In this document: positions 9,147 to 18,665 of the stretch, one piece after another | How the letters are laid out: each line of letters begins with the position of its first letter | How positions within the stretch are numbered: the first letter of the stretch is position 1 | Assembly: GCF_021560015.1 (NCBI RefSeq) | Contig: NZ_CP073588.1 | Location: 1,550,001 to 1,614,000, forward strand | Reading direction: 5' to 3' | Length of the DNA: 64,000 nucleotides | Source: Shewanella vesiculosa | GTDB taxonomy: Bacteria; Pseudomonadota; Gammaproteobacteria; Enterobacterales; Shewanellaceae | Made by a program: the position numbers and the translations under genes | The notes under the pieces: model-generated | Databases searched by the model: none | What the model saw: only the letters and a program-made list of their open reading frames with translations | Told to the model about the DNA's origin: nothing

Positions 9147-10358
9147 TTAACCGATAAGAAACCGAGTTTGTGTATTGGTGTCTTTCTTTTCCGAAGCATT
9201 TATTTCAATCCTGAATAATCCAAACAAGAACAGCGTGCCTATCATCACTATCGCGGCAGAGACATATAGCCCAATATCATAACTGCCAAAAGTTTCAGTA
9301 AGATACCCGGTACATACAGGCGCAAGAATTTGGGCCGCACCATAGGCCAAGGTCATAGTCCCCATAAACTTAGCCGGGTTACTAGGATAAAACTTACCCG
9401 CCATTGTTAATACCATGCTAACGCATGCGATAAAAGTCCCGCCGAACATTAATGCACTTAAGATCACCACAGGTAAGCTGTCATTTATAGCTGGAAGAAT
9501 AATCCCTATGGCCTGAAGAATATACGCAACGATTAACGCTTTAATATAACCTGTTTTTCGCGCAATTCGATCCCAAATAAGTGCTGCTGGGGTTGCTGCT
9601 AATCCAACTAATAAAAAGGCCAATCCCCCTTGCCCTTGTAAGCCTTCAACCCTCTCGACAATATCAACAATAAAGGTAGAGCTAACAGCATAACCATAAC
9701 CTGCACAGAAATAAGCCAACATCATCAGCGATTTAAACACTTTGCTTGGAGGAGTATCTTTAGCCGTCCCCCCTACTTGACCATCAATGAAAGGGTGTGG
9801 CATCCATAACCATGCTGGGATGGCAAATACTGCCGCCATAACGGCTAATGCCAACCACTGTTGCTGCCAGTCGGCTGATATTGTCAACATGAACTCAACC
9901 AGTAATGATGTAATGATGATACTTAGCCCAGCACCTGAGAAGTGAATCCCTAATTCAGCACGGTGATGATGTTTAACTAACCATTTTAATATCAAACCAG
10001 AGGCAATAATAAAGCCACCAGAAGCGCAAACTCCGGCAATAAATCGTAATACCGCCCAAGTGACCATATCCGTGGTCATTACCATTGCTGCTGAAGTGAG
10101 CACACTCAATATAAGATACAGCCGGTGCAAGTTGTATTTATAGTTCATGTTATGCAGGCTAGCAGCAAGCAATACTCCACTCATGTACCCCATAAAATTA
10201 GTGCTAGCGAGCCAACCGCCTCCGAGTTCAGTTAAACCTGCACCATCCTGCATTATCGGTAATAACAGGCTGTAGGAGAATCTAGCCACACCAACAGTCA
10301 CAATTAAACTACTGATACCGGCAAAATATACTCGAAATGTTGTTAACGCCATTAGCAT
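9147..10358 (-). CDS. YbfB/YjiJ family MFS transporter
   Basis: This is a polytopic membrane protein of about 403 residues with around twelve hydrophobic helices. It resembles the YbfB/YjiJ branch of the major facilitator superfamily: an N-terminal TVGVARFSYSLLLPIM block, GGGWLASTNFMGYMSG and, in the second half, a CVSMVLTMAGKFYPSNP segment typical of that branch. The substrate is unknown. It is transcribed away from a LysR-type regulator with about 100 bases between them, the usual arrangement for a LysR-controlled transporter. Three starts (GTG 10367, ATG 10358, ATG 10352) are possible and none has a clear ribosome site; the ATG at 10358 is a compromise. Confidence 0.82.
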   Translation of the reverse strand: MLMALTTFRVYFAGISSLIVTVGVARFSYSLLLPIMQDGAGLTELGGGWLASTNFMGYMSGVLLAASLHNMNYKYNLHRLYLILSVLTSAAMVMTTDMVTWAVLRFIAGVCASGGFIIASGLILKWLVKHHHRAELGIHFSGAGLSIIITSLLVEFMLTISADWQQQWLALAVMAAVFAIPAWLWMPHPFIDGQVGGTAKDTPPSKVFKSLMMLAYFCAGYGYAVSSTFIVDIVERVEGLQGQGGLAFLLVGLAATPAALIWDRIARKTGYIKALIVAYILQAIGIILPAINDSLPVVILSALMFGGTFIACVSMVLTMAGKFYPSNPAKFMGTMTLAYGAAQILAPVCTGYLTETFGSYDIGLYVSAAIVMIGTLFLFGLFRIEINASEKKDTNTQTRFLIG

Positions 10359-10460
10359 GTTAACCACTTTGAATTATAAATAATTAACAAAGAATACGTT
10401 AACCTGCTAATCTTAAAAATTGAATTATTTAGAATAAATACTTCTTATTAAGAGAACTAT

Positions 10461-11294
10461 ATGGAAATTTTGACACTAAAAACCTTCAAAGCGGTAGTCG
10501 ATGAAGAAGGTATTAAAGGCGCAGCGGATAAACTGCATACGGTTCAATCTAATATCACCAACCGAATTAGAAAGCTCGAAAGAGAGCTGGATACCAAACT
10601 ATTTAATATTATTGGTCGTAAGTTACAGTTAACAGCGAGTGGACAACAGCTTTGCGAATATGCCGATCAAATTTTGCAGTTAGAATATCAGGCCACATCA
10701 GCCATTTTACGCAATAAAGGAAGCTATGAGTTAAGAGTTGGGATGCCAGAAACATTCGCAGCGGTTCACATGCCTCTGGCCCTCAAACAACTCAAGCTTA
10801 ATCATTCTCAAATTCGCACCAAAATCTATACCGATACCAGTGACAGACTGGTGTTTTCGGTACTAAACAATAAAGTTGACTGCGCCGCGATTGGTAATGC
10901 ACCTAAACATGAAAAACTGGTTGTTATCCCTATAGTGAAAGAAGAATTGATCATGGTCACGCCGCTAGACAGTGAACATGATCCGGTATTACTGGTCAGA
11001 GATGAAGGCTGTGGCTATAGAAAACACGCCCTTATTTGGCAACAAAAGGCTGGGCGAGGTCATGATGAGCTCATGGTGATGAGCAGTGCGGATGGTGTTT
11101 TAGGTTGTATTGCCGCGGGTTTGGGCTACACGATTATTGGCAAGAATATGGTGACAGGAAGCCGCTATGAGAAGTCACTCGTTATGACACCAGTGAGCCA
11201 TGGCCCAAAGCATGTTCAGTTGTCGATTGTCTATCGTAAAGGTAGCCTATTAGAGGCTGGAATATTAACCCTTGCAAAACTGTTAACCAAATAG
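10461..11294 (+). CDS. LysR family transcriptional regulator
   Basis: The 277-residue protein has an N-terminal winged helix-turn-helix at about residues 1-60 (TLKTFKAVVDEEGIKGAADK and LHTVQSNITNRIRKLERELD) and a C-terminal effector-binding domain of the periplasmic-binding-protein fold. AAGAGAACTAT precedes the ATG. It is divergent from the MFS transporter gene, and the short shared intergenic region is the expected operator, so it probably regulates that transporter and itself in response to an unknown ligand. The effector domain is about 20 residues shorter than in typical members. The intergenic DNA is AT-rich, and I could not pick out one convincing T-N11-A box. Confidence 0.85.
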   Translation: MEILTLKTFKAVVDEEGIKGAADKLHTVQSNITNRIRKLERELDTKLFNIIGRKLQLTASGQQLCEYADQILQLEYQATSAILRNKGSYELRVGMPETFAAVHMPLALKQLKLNHSQIRTKIYTDTSDRLVFSVLNNKVDCAAIGNAPKHEKLVVIPIVKEELIMVTPLDSEHDPVLLVRDEGCGYRKHALIWQQKAGRGHDELMVMSSADGVLGCIAAGLGYTIIGKNMVTGSRYEKSLVMTPVSHGPKHVQLSIVYRKGSLLEAGILTLAKLLTK

Positions 11295-11585
11295 CGATGC
11301 TACCGCCCTAAATCAAAGGGCCTCTTAGATAACTCAAAAAATAAATGGACAAATTAAACAATACAACTCAATAACTTAATCAAAAAAAATCAAGTCAAAA
11401 CATCAAGTCAATGACACCAATCACTGCACTATTCCATGGTCCTCAACCTTATGCTCTAAAAATCTGGTAAGGACGGATTGGTCTTAACTCCTGGACGATA
11501 GAACTATCACACAGCCAAATGCCCCAAAAACGGTTTGTTTTACGTACAAATAAACTTGTCGCCATTTAAAACAAAATTGTTAATT

Positions 11586-12446
11586 TCAGCCTAATCTAAA
11601 CTGCGCTAATAAAGGATGATGATCTGATGTTTCGGTATCGATTACCCGAGCAGATTCTAAAGTCAGTCCTCGGTAATAAAGATGATCTATGGGATAGCCC
11701 ATCACTGTTGTTCGAGTATCTTTTACAGGGATGACAGCCTTAAGCCCTAATGTGTTGGTTATTTGAGCTAACATAGACAATCTGGCTTGGCGCCAGGTAT
11801 TTAAATCACCGCCGAAAATGATTGGCCCTTTATGAGCTTGCAAAGCGGGTAGAAGTTGCTGTAACTGCTGCGCATAACTGTCTAGAGCATACTCAAAGTT
11901 AATACTGTGCAAATTGGCCACCAGCAGAGTCTCACCATTAGACAAAGGGAAATAACTTAACAGGCTCGACTTGGGAAATTGTATCAATGGTTCGGCCGTC
12001 AAATAGCCACAACTTTGACGTGCAGAAACCTCAGACAGGTTCATCACCCCAAGTGATGTCTCAGCTTGACGAAATGCTTGTACCATTGCCAATTTATGAT
12101 GACTTTGCTGCTGCCATTGCTCAAACTCATCAGATAACTTCACTTCTTGCAGCAACAATAACTGATTCTGGCTGGCTAACTGGCTTAACAACGTTTGCCA
12201 GCCGGAATTTTGTTGTTTATAGATATTCCAGCTCGCGACAGCCAATTGACCATCAATATCCAAAGTCGCTTCAGGAGTGGCAGTAACGCATTGAGCCGTA
12301 AATGAACCTTGTGGACTGTTAATCACCCGGGGATCTGTCGCCAAGTGAATAAACTGTGCCATAAGGCTAGCTATCGCCATTGAAAGTATGACGATAACAA
12401 TACTGCTCCATAGAATAAGCCTGAGCAGTTTATGCTTAGGTTGCAA
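11586..12446 (-). CDS. endonuclease/exonuclease/phosphatase family protein, membrane-anchored
   Basis: This is a 286-residue protein with one N-terminal membrane helix (about residues 8-33) and then an EEP-fold domain. Seen motifs are the opening AVASWNIYKQ with Asn, LLLLQEVKL with the metal-binding Glu, the IIFGGDLNTW Asp-x-Asn, and the closing TSDHHPLLAQF with the Asp-His pair. These are the Mg2+-dependent active-site residues, so the enzyme should be active, probably outside the cytoplasm. The substrate could be a nucleic acid or a phospholipid; it resembles E. coli YafD. The start is uncertain: TTG 12446 has no ribosome site, while GAGGGAG at 12486-12492 lies upstream of a possible ATC or ATT start in the same frame. 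Confidence 0.75.
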   Translation of the reverse strand: MQPKHKLLRLILWSSIVIVILSMAIASLMAQFIHLATDPRVINSPQGSFTAQCVTATPEATLDIDGQLAVASWNIYKQQNSGWQTLLSQLASQNQLLLLQEVKLSDEFEQWQQQSHHKLAMVQAFRQAETSLGVMNLSEVSARQSCGYLTAEPLIQFPKSSLLSYFPLSNGETLLVANLHSINFEYALDSYAQQLQQLLPALQAHKGPIIFGGDLNTWRQARLSMLAQITNTLGLKAVIPVKDTRTTVMGYPIDHLYYRGLTLESARVIDTETSDHHPLLAQFRLG

Positions 12447-12760
12447 TGGAGATGCTGACTTTGAGCGAAAAATAGCGATTGTGAACTCCCTCTAATGATT
12501 GAAATAATGTCTAAAACTCGACAAAAGCTTGAATGACATTAACCTGCTTAACAGCAACTTAAATAACCAGAGCTTTAACAATGCTCATTTTATTGCTACT
12601 GATTTAATCAAGGCTAATATCATTAACACAGGCCCCACCATAATAAAACAAACGCTTTAATATACCCAGCTAGACAGATGGATGAGGGTAAATCAAATCT
12701 TTTAAAAAGCTGATATGATAAGTGCATGTTTTTTCTACATGATTGGTCTACTGGCTAGCT
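12447..12760. other. 314-bp divergent intergenic region
   Basis: The region lies between the EEP gene (-) and the cardiolipin synthase gene (+). It is AT-rich and should hold both promoters. I see no terminator, no open frame with a ribosome site, and no clear operator. The purine-rich GAGGGAG on the minus strand at 12486-12492 may be the true ribosome site of the EEP gene. Confidence 0.4.
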
Positions 12761-14215
12761 ATGGTTGAGCTTTACAAAATATTAACGATAATCAGCGTAT
12801 TAGCCTATTGGTTAATTATTGCCGGGATCACCGCCCGTATTGTCTATAAAAGGCGATCCGTCGGGGTTTCGTTAGCTTGGATGATGCTTATCTATGTGAT
12901 CCCCATCCTAGGCGTTGTGCTTTACTTACTCGTGGGTGAGATGAACCTTGGGAAAAAGCGGGCCGTCAGGGCCAAAGAAATGTACACGCCCTATCGAAAA
13001 TGGTTCAGTCGACTGTTTACAACTCATCAATTTCGTCCGCAAAATGTAAATGACTATACGATTAACATTAGCCAGTTATGCGAAAACCGCCTTGGTATTC
13101 CGACGCTGTCAAACAACCAACTAACCCTTAAATCATCACCAGAAACAATTTTAACGACCTTACTGCAAGATATCCAACAAGCGCAGACATCAATTCATTT
13201 CGAATTCTATATTTGGTATCCAGGCGGACTGGCAGACCAGGTTGCCCAAGCACTGATTGATGCAGCAGATCGTGGGATTGCAGTAAAAATATTGCTCGAC
13301 GCCGCTGGCAGTCGAACATTTTTTAAAAGCCAGTGGCCAAAACGGATGCGTGATGGCGGCGTTATTATTGTTTCCGCGTTGTCTGTTTCTCCGATACGGA
13401 TGTTCTTTCGCCGACTCGATCTGCGACTTCACCGTAAAATAGTGGTGATCGATAACCAAATCGGGTATACAGGCTCCATGAACTTAGTCGACCCTAAATA
13501 TTTTAACCAAAGCGCTGGTGTGGGTGAATGGGTCGATGTCATGGTAAGGATCACCGGTTCTAATGTGCCAGTACTTAATTGTATTTTTGCGTGGGATTGG
13601 GAAACTGAAACTGACCAAAGAATTTTACCCGAGCCACCAGATTATCACCCAGATGGGCATAAAAAATCTGATATGGTGCAAGTTATTCCTTCTGGGCCCG
13701 GCATGCCAGAGGACATGATCCAGCAGGTGTTGTTACTGAGTATTTATCAAGCCAAACACAGTATCACCATCACTAGTCCTTATTTTGTACCCAGTGAAAA
13801 CCTACTGTTTGCATTAACCGCTGCCTCATTGCGCGGTGTGCAAGTTAACTTAATTATCCCCGATAAAAATGATTCACTGATGGTGGAATGGGCAAGCAGA
13901 TCATTCTTTGGTGAATTACTCAATTCAGGGGTGAATATTCATCGTTTTTGTGGCGGTTTTTTGCATACAAAATCAGTGGTAATCGATCTGCACCACTGCT
14001 TAATCGGTACGGTTAACCTTGATATGCGCAGTTTGTGGCTCAATTTCGAAGTGACGCTTTCTGTAGAAAATTTAGAATTTACTCAATCTCTCAGTCAAGT
14101 CCAACATCAATATATGGCCAATTCAATTAAAATGGATGCGCGGGAGTGGCGCAAACGACCGTTGTTCAAACGATTAGTGGAACAATTTTTTTACTTTTTT
14201 AGTCCACTGCTATAA
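12761..14215 (+). CDS. cls: cardiolipin synthase
   Basis: The product is a 484-residue inner-membrane phospholipase D superfamily enzyme that joins two phosphatidylglycerols into cardiolipin and glycerol. Two N-terminal membrane helices (residues about 5-60, containing SLAWMMLIYVIPILGVVLYLL) precede two PLD catalytic domains. HKD motifs are visible as HRKIVVIDNQIGYTGSMN in the first half and HTKSVVIDLHHCLIGTVNLD in the second, both complete. Length matches E. coli ClsA (486). The ATG at 12761 fits that family's N-terminus; the longer TTG start at 12743 adds six residues only. The gene is monocistronic. Confidence 0.92.
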   Translation: MVELYKILTIISVLAYWLIIAGITARIVYKRRSVGVSLAWMMLIYVIPILGVVLYLLVGEMNLGKKRAVRAKEMYTPYRKWFSRLFTTHQFRPQNVNDYTINISQLCENRLGIPTLSNNQLTLKSSPETILTTLLQDIQQAQTSIHFEFYIWYPGGLADQVAQALIDAADRGIAVKILLDAAGSRTFFKSQWPKRMRDGGVIIVSALSVSPIRMFFRRLDLRLHRKIVVIDNQIGYTGSMNLVDPKYFNQSAGVGEWVDVMVRITGSNVPVLNCIFAWDWETETDQRILPEPPDYHPDGHKKSDMVQVIPSGPGMPEDMIQQVLLLSIYQAKHSITITSPYFVPSENLLFALTAASLRGVQVNLIIPDKNDSLMVEWASRSFFGELLNSGVNIHRFCGGFLHTKSVVIDLHHCLIGTVNLDMRSLWLNFEVTLSVENLEFTQSLSQVQHQYMANSIKMDAREWRKRPLFKRLVEQFFYFFSPLL

Positions 14216-14284
14216 CGGTCGATACGATAAGTTTGCGGTTGAATCAGGGCTATATCATCTGCACGAGCTATTAGTAACTGTAAC

Positions 14285-14649
14285 TTAGTAAATGTCACTC
14301 ATATCAATAATAGGCTTAGCAACTGTGGCACAGATAATGGACAAGATTAAAAAGGGAACTGTATGGCACAAAACCATTGGATACTTGTTCACTAGGGCCC
14401 TTGTTGGAATAAAAAAATATGGATCACAGTTAAGTAATAAGCGATAAATCGGCATCAATATTGGCTTAAACCAAGTGTGAAAATAATAACCACTCACTGC
14501 CACTATCTGTACTTCAATAAGTAATAAGAAAACATCAAGACTGACAAAATCAATAAACAAGGCCAAAGCAGCTAACTCAGGACCAAGCAGTAGAAATACG
14601 CCTAAAATAAGTATTGCGGTAATTTTCCACAGCCATTTTTCATGTTCAT
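14285..14649 (-). pseudogene. small membrane protein, frameshifted near its start
   Basis: From 14285 the frame reads a hydrophobic protein with three predicted helices up to KWLWKITAILILG, but it has no start codon in frame before a stop. A good start lies in the next frame: AAGGA at 14656-14660, then ATGAACATG from 14649. Adding one A to the A5 run on the minus strand (T5 at 14636-14640) joins them into a 121-residue protein beginning MNMKKWLWKITAIL. The join is in phase and the new N-terminus is a perfect membrane-protein start, so a one-base deletion is the best explanation. The family is not recognised. It could be real decay or a homopolymer error. Confidence 0.6.
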
Positions 14650-14813
14650 CAATCTTCCTTGCTAAAATAAGTTAACCCTTAACATGTAAATCAGAACGTT
14701 ATACTTGTCAAAAATCGATAAAGTAACTTAATGACTTAATGAATAGCAATAATGCACTGCGAACCATTGTATTTATTGAATTTATTTTATGTAAACAGCT
14801 AATTAATAAGTTT

Positions 14814-15479
14814 CTATTCTTCACTAAATATGATGTCTGCATAATAAGATTCAGCTTGTTTACCACTGTTATCTGTGTCAGTCATTATCGCGATGATATC
14901 GATGTATTGATAGGCTTTACGATTAGCGGTATCACTGCCTTTATCACCAAAGGTTTCAATCAAGTCTTGGTATACATTGCGCTTTTGTGGATACCATCTG
15001 CCCTTCTGCGCTTCCTTACCTCTAATAGAGAGCATTTTAACACTTGAGCCAGCAAAAGCGTTGTCCCAAACCAAGCCCTGATCTTGATTACTCGACCAAA
15101 CGTAGTTTAATGATTTGGTATTCCACACCATAAAACCACCATCAATAACCACATAAATTCGAGCAACAAAGTCGTCGCCTTTTTTACTGCGCTCATTTAA
15201 CTGCAGCAGTTGCTTTTCGACGAGCCAACTCCAGTTGAGGTAAGGCGTTACCATAAGATCAATTTGGCGTTCTAACACTAATCCTGACGCGGCATTATGA
15301 CTAAGTGCCTTTAGTGCCAAACGCCCTTTATACTCAACGATGGAGTAAATTGATTTACCGGAAAACACTTTAGGGTGCCACTTATCTATGCCCTTTTCAC
15401 TTAATGACGTCAGATTGATAGTAGCATTCACGTTCAAACACACGATGACGCTAATCAATAATATAAACCATCGCAGCAT
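14814..15479 (-). CDS. DUF3047 domain-containing secreted protein
   Basis: This is a 221-residue exported protein with a clear signal peptide at residues 1-19 (MLRWFILLISVIVCLNVNA). The mature part matches DUF3047: LNWSWLVEKQL, GDDFVARIYVVIDGG, LNYVWSSNQDQGLVWDNAFAG and YIDIIAIMTDTDNSG. The fold and role are unknown, though the domain often occurs in periplasmic proteins of gammaproteobacteria. The ATG is followed directly by the signal peptide and preceded by AGGAGATCGCA, a strong ribosome site. It ends 165 bases before the frameshifted small membrane gene on the same strand. Confidence 0.85.
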   Translation of the reverse strand: MLRWFILLISVIVCLNVNATINLTSLSEKGIDKWHPKVFSGKSIYSIVEYKGRLALKALSHNAASGLVLERQIDLMVTPYLNWSWLVEKQLLQLNERSKKGDDFVARIYVVIDGGFMVWNTKSLNYVWSSNQDQGLVWDNAFAGSSVKMLSIRGKEAQKGRWYPQKRNVYQDLIETFGDKGSDTANRKAYQYIDIIAIMTDTDNSGKQAESYYADIIFSEE

Positions 15480-15591
15480 TGCGATCTCCTATCATAACAC
15501 TCAGTCACATTACGTCTAAAGCTGACAAAATATTACCATTAATAACCAATGGAGATATCCATGATAATTACTGGCTAATATGGACGTAATA

Positions 15592-15993
15592 TTAAACATT
15601 CCGATCGGCAGGATGATTGATACCATCGCCAGTGACAATGTGGCCTAACTCAAATGGATTAACACCGTCTAAACACCCAATATTAAAACCATATTCAGTT
15701 GGGTTTGAACGTCGTTGATGATGAGTGTAAATGCCGCAGCGTGAGCAAAAATAATGCTTTGCAGTATGAGTATTAAATTGATAAAGCCTCAACACCTCTT
15801 GACCTTTTACCACTCGAATACCATCCAGCTTAACGGAACCAACAATCGCCCCTTTTCTGCGACAAATTGAACAATCGCATCGTCTCGGATTTTCAAGACC
15901 ATTGGGTAGCGTAAGTTCAAGTTCAACAGCACCACAATGACATGTGGCTTTGTGTTTCAGTTGGATCTCGATGTTGCCAACTCGCTTTATCAT
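15592..15993 (-). CDS. GFA (glutathione-dependent formaldehyde-activating)-fold protein
   Basis: The 133-residue protein belongs to the GFA/CENP-V family, small zinc proteins named after an enzyme that speeds the reaction of formaldehyde with glutathione. The zinc-binding cysteines are seen as ATCHCGAVEL (C-x-C), RRCDCSICRRKG (C-x-C-x2-C) and FCSRCGIYTHH (C-x2-C). Most family members have not been shown to act on formaldehyde, so the substrate is not assigned. It stands alone; GGAAG precedes the ATG. Length is normal for the family. Confidence 0.88.
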   Translation of the reverse strand: MIKRVGNIEIQLKHKATCHCGAVELELTLPNGLENPRRCDCSICRRKGAIVGSVKLDGIRVVKGQEVLRLYQFNTHTAKHYFCSRCGIYTHHQRRSNPTEYGFNIGCLDGVNPFELGHIVTGDGINHPADRNV

Positions 15994-16138
15994 AACTAGC
16001 TTCCTTTATGCAGTAAGCAGAAAATAGTGAGTCGCGCAGCTGAAGCTATGGCTCAAAGAGGCATAAATAATGCTCTACAGATACCCGTAAAGCTGTTGGT
16101 TATAGAGTCAAAAAGGCTCTGACTCTATACAGCAAACA

Positions 16139-17008
16139 CTACTTAGCCGCTTTCTGAGCGGCTAACACAGTCGCCATAGACGGCACAATCGACACAGGGT
16201 CTAAGCGCATTTGGAACCAGTTTAAGCGCCAATCTAAATGTGGCCCAGTCACTCGACCTGTCGCGCCAATTTCAGCGACTTTATCGCCTTGTGCTACTTT
16301 GTCACCCACTTTTAAATACAGTTTACTTAAATGTAAAAATGTTGAGCTCACCCCATAGCCGTGATCAATAATCACAGTGCCACCAGAATAAAACATGTCG
16401 GGTTCAGCTAAGGTTATAACGCCGTCTGCAGGCGCAACCACTACAGTGCCTGTTGGGCGGGCAACATCAACCCCAAAATGTGGATTTCCGGGTACGTCAT
16501 TGTATATGCGCTGACTACCATATACCCCTGAAATTCTGCCTGTTACAGGCCAAATAAAGCTTTGCATAAATGCATCTTGCTGACTAAATAAGTCTCTGGC
16601 TGCACGAGTCTGTTTAGCATCTTTAGCAGCCCTCGCTTGAGCGACGGGATCTGGTTTCATTATTTTCTGGCTTATGCCGGTTACCCGATCAATTTTGTAG
16701 TCTCTTGCGGCTATTTTTAACGGCTTAATTTCTGTTAATCCGTCTGGGTAGATCACTTTAAATACTTGGTCTTTTTTCGCGTCTCTATCAAACCCTATAG
16801 CAAACTGACCGTCTGGGGTGACTTTTACTGCTTGATCATTCAATAAAACCTTACTGCCGGCTGGCACAGCCCCGCGCACTAAAGCACCTTGTTCAAACTG
16901 GCCTTGAAAGGTCACAGCGGCAAACGAATTAGCCGTTAAGCCACAAAAGCTGACCACCAGCATTGCTGCAGTTGATATCAATTTTAAAATGGTATTTTTT
17001 AATAACAT
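16139..17008 (-). CDS. M23 family metallopeptidase
   Basis: This is a 289-residue exported peptidoglycan endopeptidase. An N-terminal signal peptide (about residues 1-30, ending TANSFAA) precedes an N-terminal beta domain and a C-terminal LytM/M23 domain. The zinc motif HxxxD is seen as NPHFGVDVARP, the catalytic and second-ligand region as DHGYGVSSTFLHLSKL, and the closing GRVTGPHLDWRLNW contains the HxH-like PHLDW segment. In this branch the final motif is H-L-D rather than H-x-H, so one ligand is replaced and activity is uncertain. It lies downstream of the PTPS-like gene on the same strand but behind a terminator. Confidence 0.85.
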   Translation of the reverse strand: MLLKNTILKLISTAAMLVVSFCGLTANSFAAVTFQGQFEQGALVRGAVPAGSKVLLNDQAVKVTPDGQFAIGFDRDAKKDQVFKVIYPDGLTEIKPLKIAARDYKIDRVTGISQKIMKPDPVAQARAAKDAKQTRAARDLFSQQDAFMQSFIWPVTGRISGVYGSQRIYNDVPGNPHFGVDVARPTGTVVVAPADGVITLAEPDMFYSGGTVIIDHGYGVSSTFLHLSKLYLKVGDKVAQGDKVAEIGATGRVTGPHLDWRLNWFQMRLDPVSIVPSMATVLAAQKAAK

Positions 17009-17046
17009 AATCGAAACGCATTCCTTGTTAATCGCGACAAAAAGAT

Positions 17047-17074
17047 AAAAAAAAGGGCCACCTTAAGGCAGCCC
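17047..17074 (-). terminator. rho-independent terminator after the PTPS-like gene
   Basis: On the minus strand GGGCTGCC-TTAA-GGTGGCCC forms an 8-bp stem with two G-U pairs, followed by eight U. It lies 16 bases after the stop of the gene at 17090-17959. Confidence 0.8.
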
Positions 17075-17089
17075 ATTAATAATACTTGA

Positions 17090-17959
17090 TTAACCCCTTA
17101 CCGCAATGGCCCCTTTGCCAATACCTTCGTAAGCAATCACTTTAAAATGACTTTTAGGCTCTTTACTGGCCAATGTCTTTGCCATGTATTCAGCAAGCAT
17201 CTCAACAGTAGTGTCGTGAGGAATTAAGTCACAGCAATGCTTAGGCATTGCTAATTGAAAATCACCTTGAGGCGCAACATAATGAAAACCATAGTGTGTT
17301 TCGTCGCTGATTTTAGTCTGCTTAGACAATTCTAGGGTTTTTACCGACACTAAATCCTCTTCGGTGCCGAGGTAAATGTCATGCCAACGTTCTGCCCAAT
17401 ATTGGTCCCATTTGGGCTCTGCAATACCATTTTCAAATACCGTTACTGGGCTACGATGACCATGGGCAATCCGCTGACAGTTGCCGTCATGCTTGCGTAA
17501 TCCGTGGCTGTGGTAAAACGGGGTATCGAGCACTTCGCTGCGTAATGTGAGGCTGATGCCTTGGACATTTTCCGGTAACACTTCACGTAAGGCTTTCTTC
17601 AAAAAGTCATTGACGCTTTCATAGTCAATCACTTCTGAAGGAATAAGCGCAAATGCTTGTGAAGGACAGGCTAAATGTATGTCACCTTTGTCACTGCTAA
17701 AATCCATCCAAACACGGTCGCCCTTCTGCTGCCAGCGCACTTCGCTACAAGCAGTAGGGATTAACAGGCGATGATCGGCTACATCATCAATGGTGTTTTT
17801 GATGATGCGTTTAACCTTGCCAAAATCGAGCACCATATTTTGCTCATCCAAGCCACCATCTAATAGCACATCGACAATCCAGCTTTCACCAACCATGCCT
17901 CGAACAGGACAAAGGTAAGAAAAATCGATTACAGTTAAATCTTTTACAAACAGTTGCAT
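17090..17959 (-). CDS. tandem 6-pyruvoyl-tetrahydropterin synthase/QueD-like protein
   Basis: The 289-residue protein is built from two PTPS/QueD-like halves. The first (1-145) keeps MVLDFGKVKRIIKNTIDDVADHRLLIP, the fold-core and substrate-site region of QueD, but has no zinc His or Cys in its first strand. The second (about 150-289) keeps a zinc-site pattern: FYHSHGLRKHDGNCQRIAHG with the following H, containing the Cys and the His-x-His, plus HDTTVEMLAEYMA. The two halves may therefore act as one composite unit, with different halves giving metal and pterin sites (inference). QueD family members make 6-carboxytetrahydropterin for queuosine; no other queuosine gene is nearby, so the role stays open. 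Confidence 0.78.
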   Translation of the reverse strand: MQLFVKDLTVIDFSYLCPVRGMVGESWIVDVLLDGGLDEQNMVLDFGKVKRIIKNTIDDVADHRLLIPTACSEVRWQQKGDRVWMDFSSDKGDIHLACPSQAFALIPSEVIDYESVNDFLKKALREVLPENVQGISLTLRSEVLDTPFYHSHGLRKHDGNCQRIAHGHRSPVTVFENGIAEPKWDQYWAERWHDIYLGTEEDLVSVKTLELSKQTKISDETHYGFHYVAPQGDFQLAMPKHCCDLIPHDTTVEMLAEYMAKTLASKEPKSHFKVIAYEGIGKGAIAVRG

Positions 17960-18665
17960 TAATGCTCCTAGGCAGAAAAACAGTCCACCTCAGTATAAAT
18001 GTATTCCTAACGGCGCATGCCAGTGGAAGGTCTATCTTACGTGATCAGCATTTATCCGACTATCAACTCTTAGTCTAATATTCTCGGGGGAATTACCACA
18101 TGCTATTCGCAATGAGTCATCACCCGCCAATCGATTCAATGCCAGTAAAAGGTCACGTTGATACTCTAAATGATATCAACGACATTCTAAACAAAAGCCA
18201 AGCTATGAGCGAGTAAACATCGAAGATAAATGTAATAAATTAGTCTAATCGCAGTAATAGACCTGAATCGAGATAAAAGCTTGCGAGGGGAATCACGACA
18301 CCCAAAGGAGGAGGATGTTTTAATGTAGTGAGCAATGAATTAATGCATTTACATAAAACATTAACTAGGATCTTTTTATCTCAGGTGATCACAGGTTGTT
18401 CGAGATAAACGGTTTATTTTATATACCAGAGCAGCGCAAATGTTGAATGATAGAGACCAAGCTTCTAACAGACTAATAAATTGCAACAAAATGACTCTAT
18501 AAACACGTTTAGCTGATGCTTCAAGCAGTATTTATAATGGTGATAACACCGAAATGGCCAACAGTGATTCAACATCGGTGAACCTAGATATTTACGCTAA
18601 TGCAGTACTAAAAGTCGTAATGTTAATGGCAAAGCAGCTTACACACTCTGTAAGCTGCATTTTTG
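17960..18665. other. 706-bp intergenic region with a possible gene remnant
   Basis: The longest non-coding protein-gene gap outside the rRNA region. No ORF with a ribosome site is seen. On the + strand an open frame from 18503 to 18679 encodes a peptide that begins after a stop and includes NSDSTSVNLDIYANAVLKVV; it has no start codon that looks used and may be the tail of a decayed gene. It runs into the hairpin at 18634-18658. Confidence 0.4.
18634..18665 (+). terminator. hairpin with U-run, + orientation
   Basis: GCAGCTTACA and TGTAAGCTGC pair in a perfect 10-bp stem with a 5-base loop, then ATTTTTG. The U-run is on the + strand, although the nearest real gene ends on the minus strand; this fits a vanished + strand gene just upstream. 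On the minus strand the tail is only TTTGCC. Confidence 0.65.

Noticed and set aside
14739..15047. 102-residue + strand frame
   Set aside because: It is opposite the DUF3047 gene, which has a signal peptide, a strong ribosome site and family motifs.
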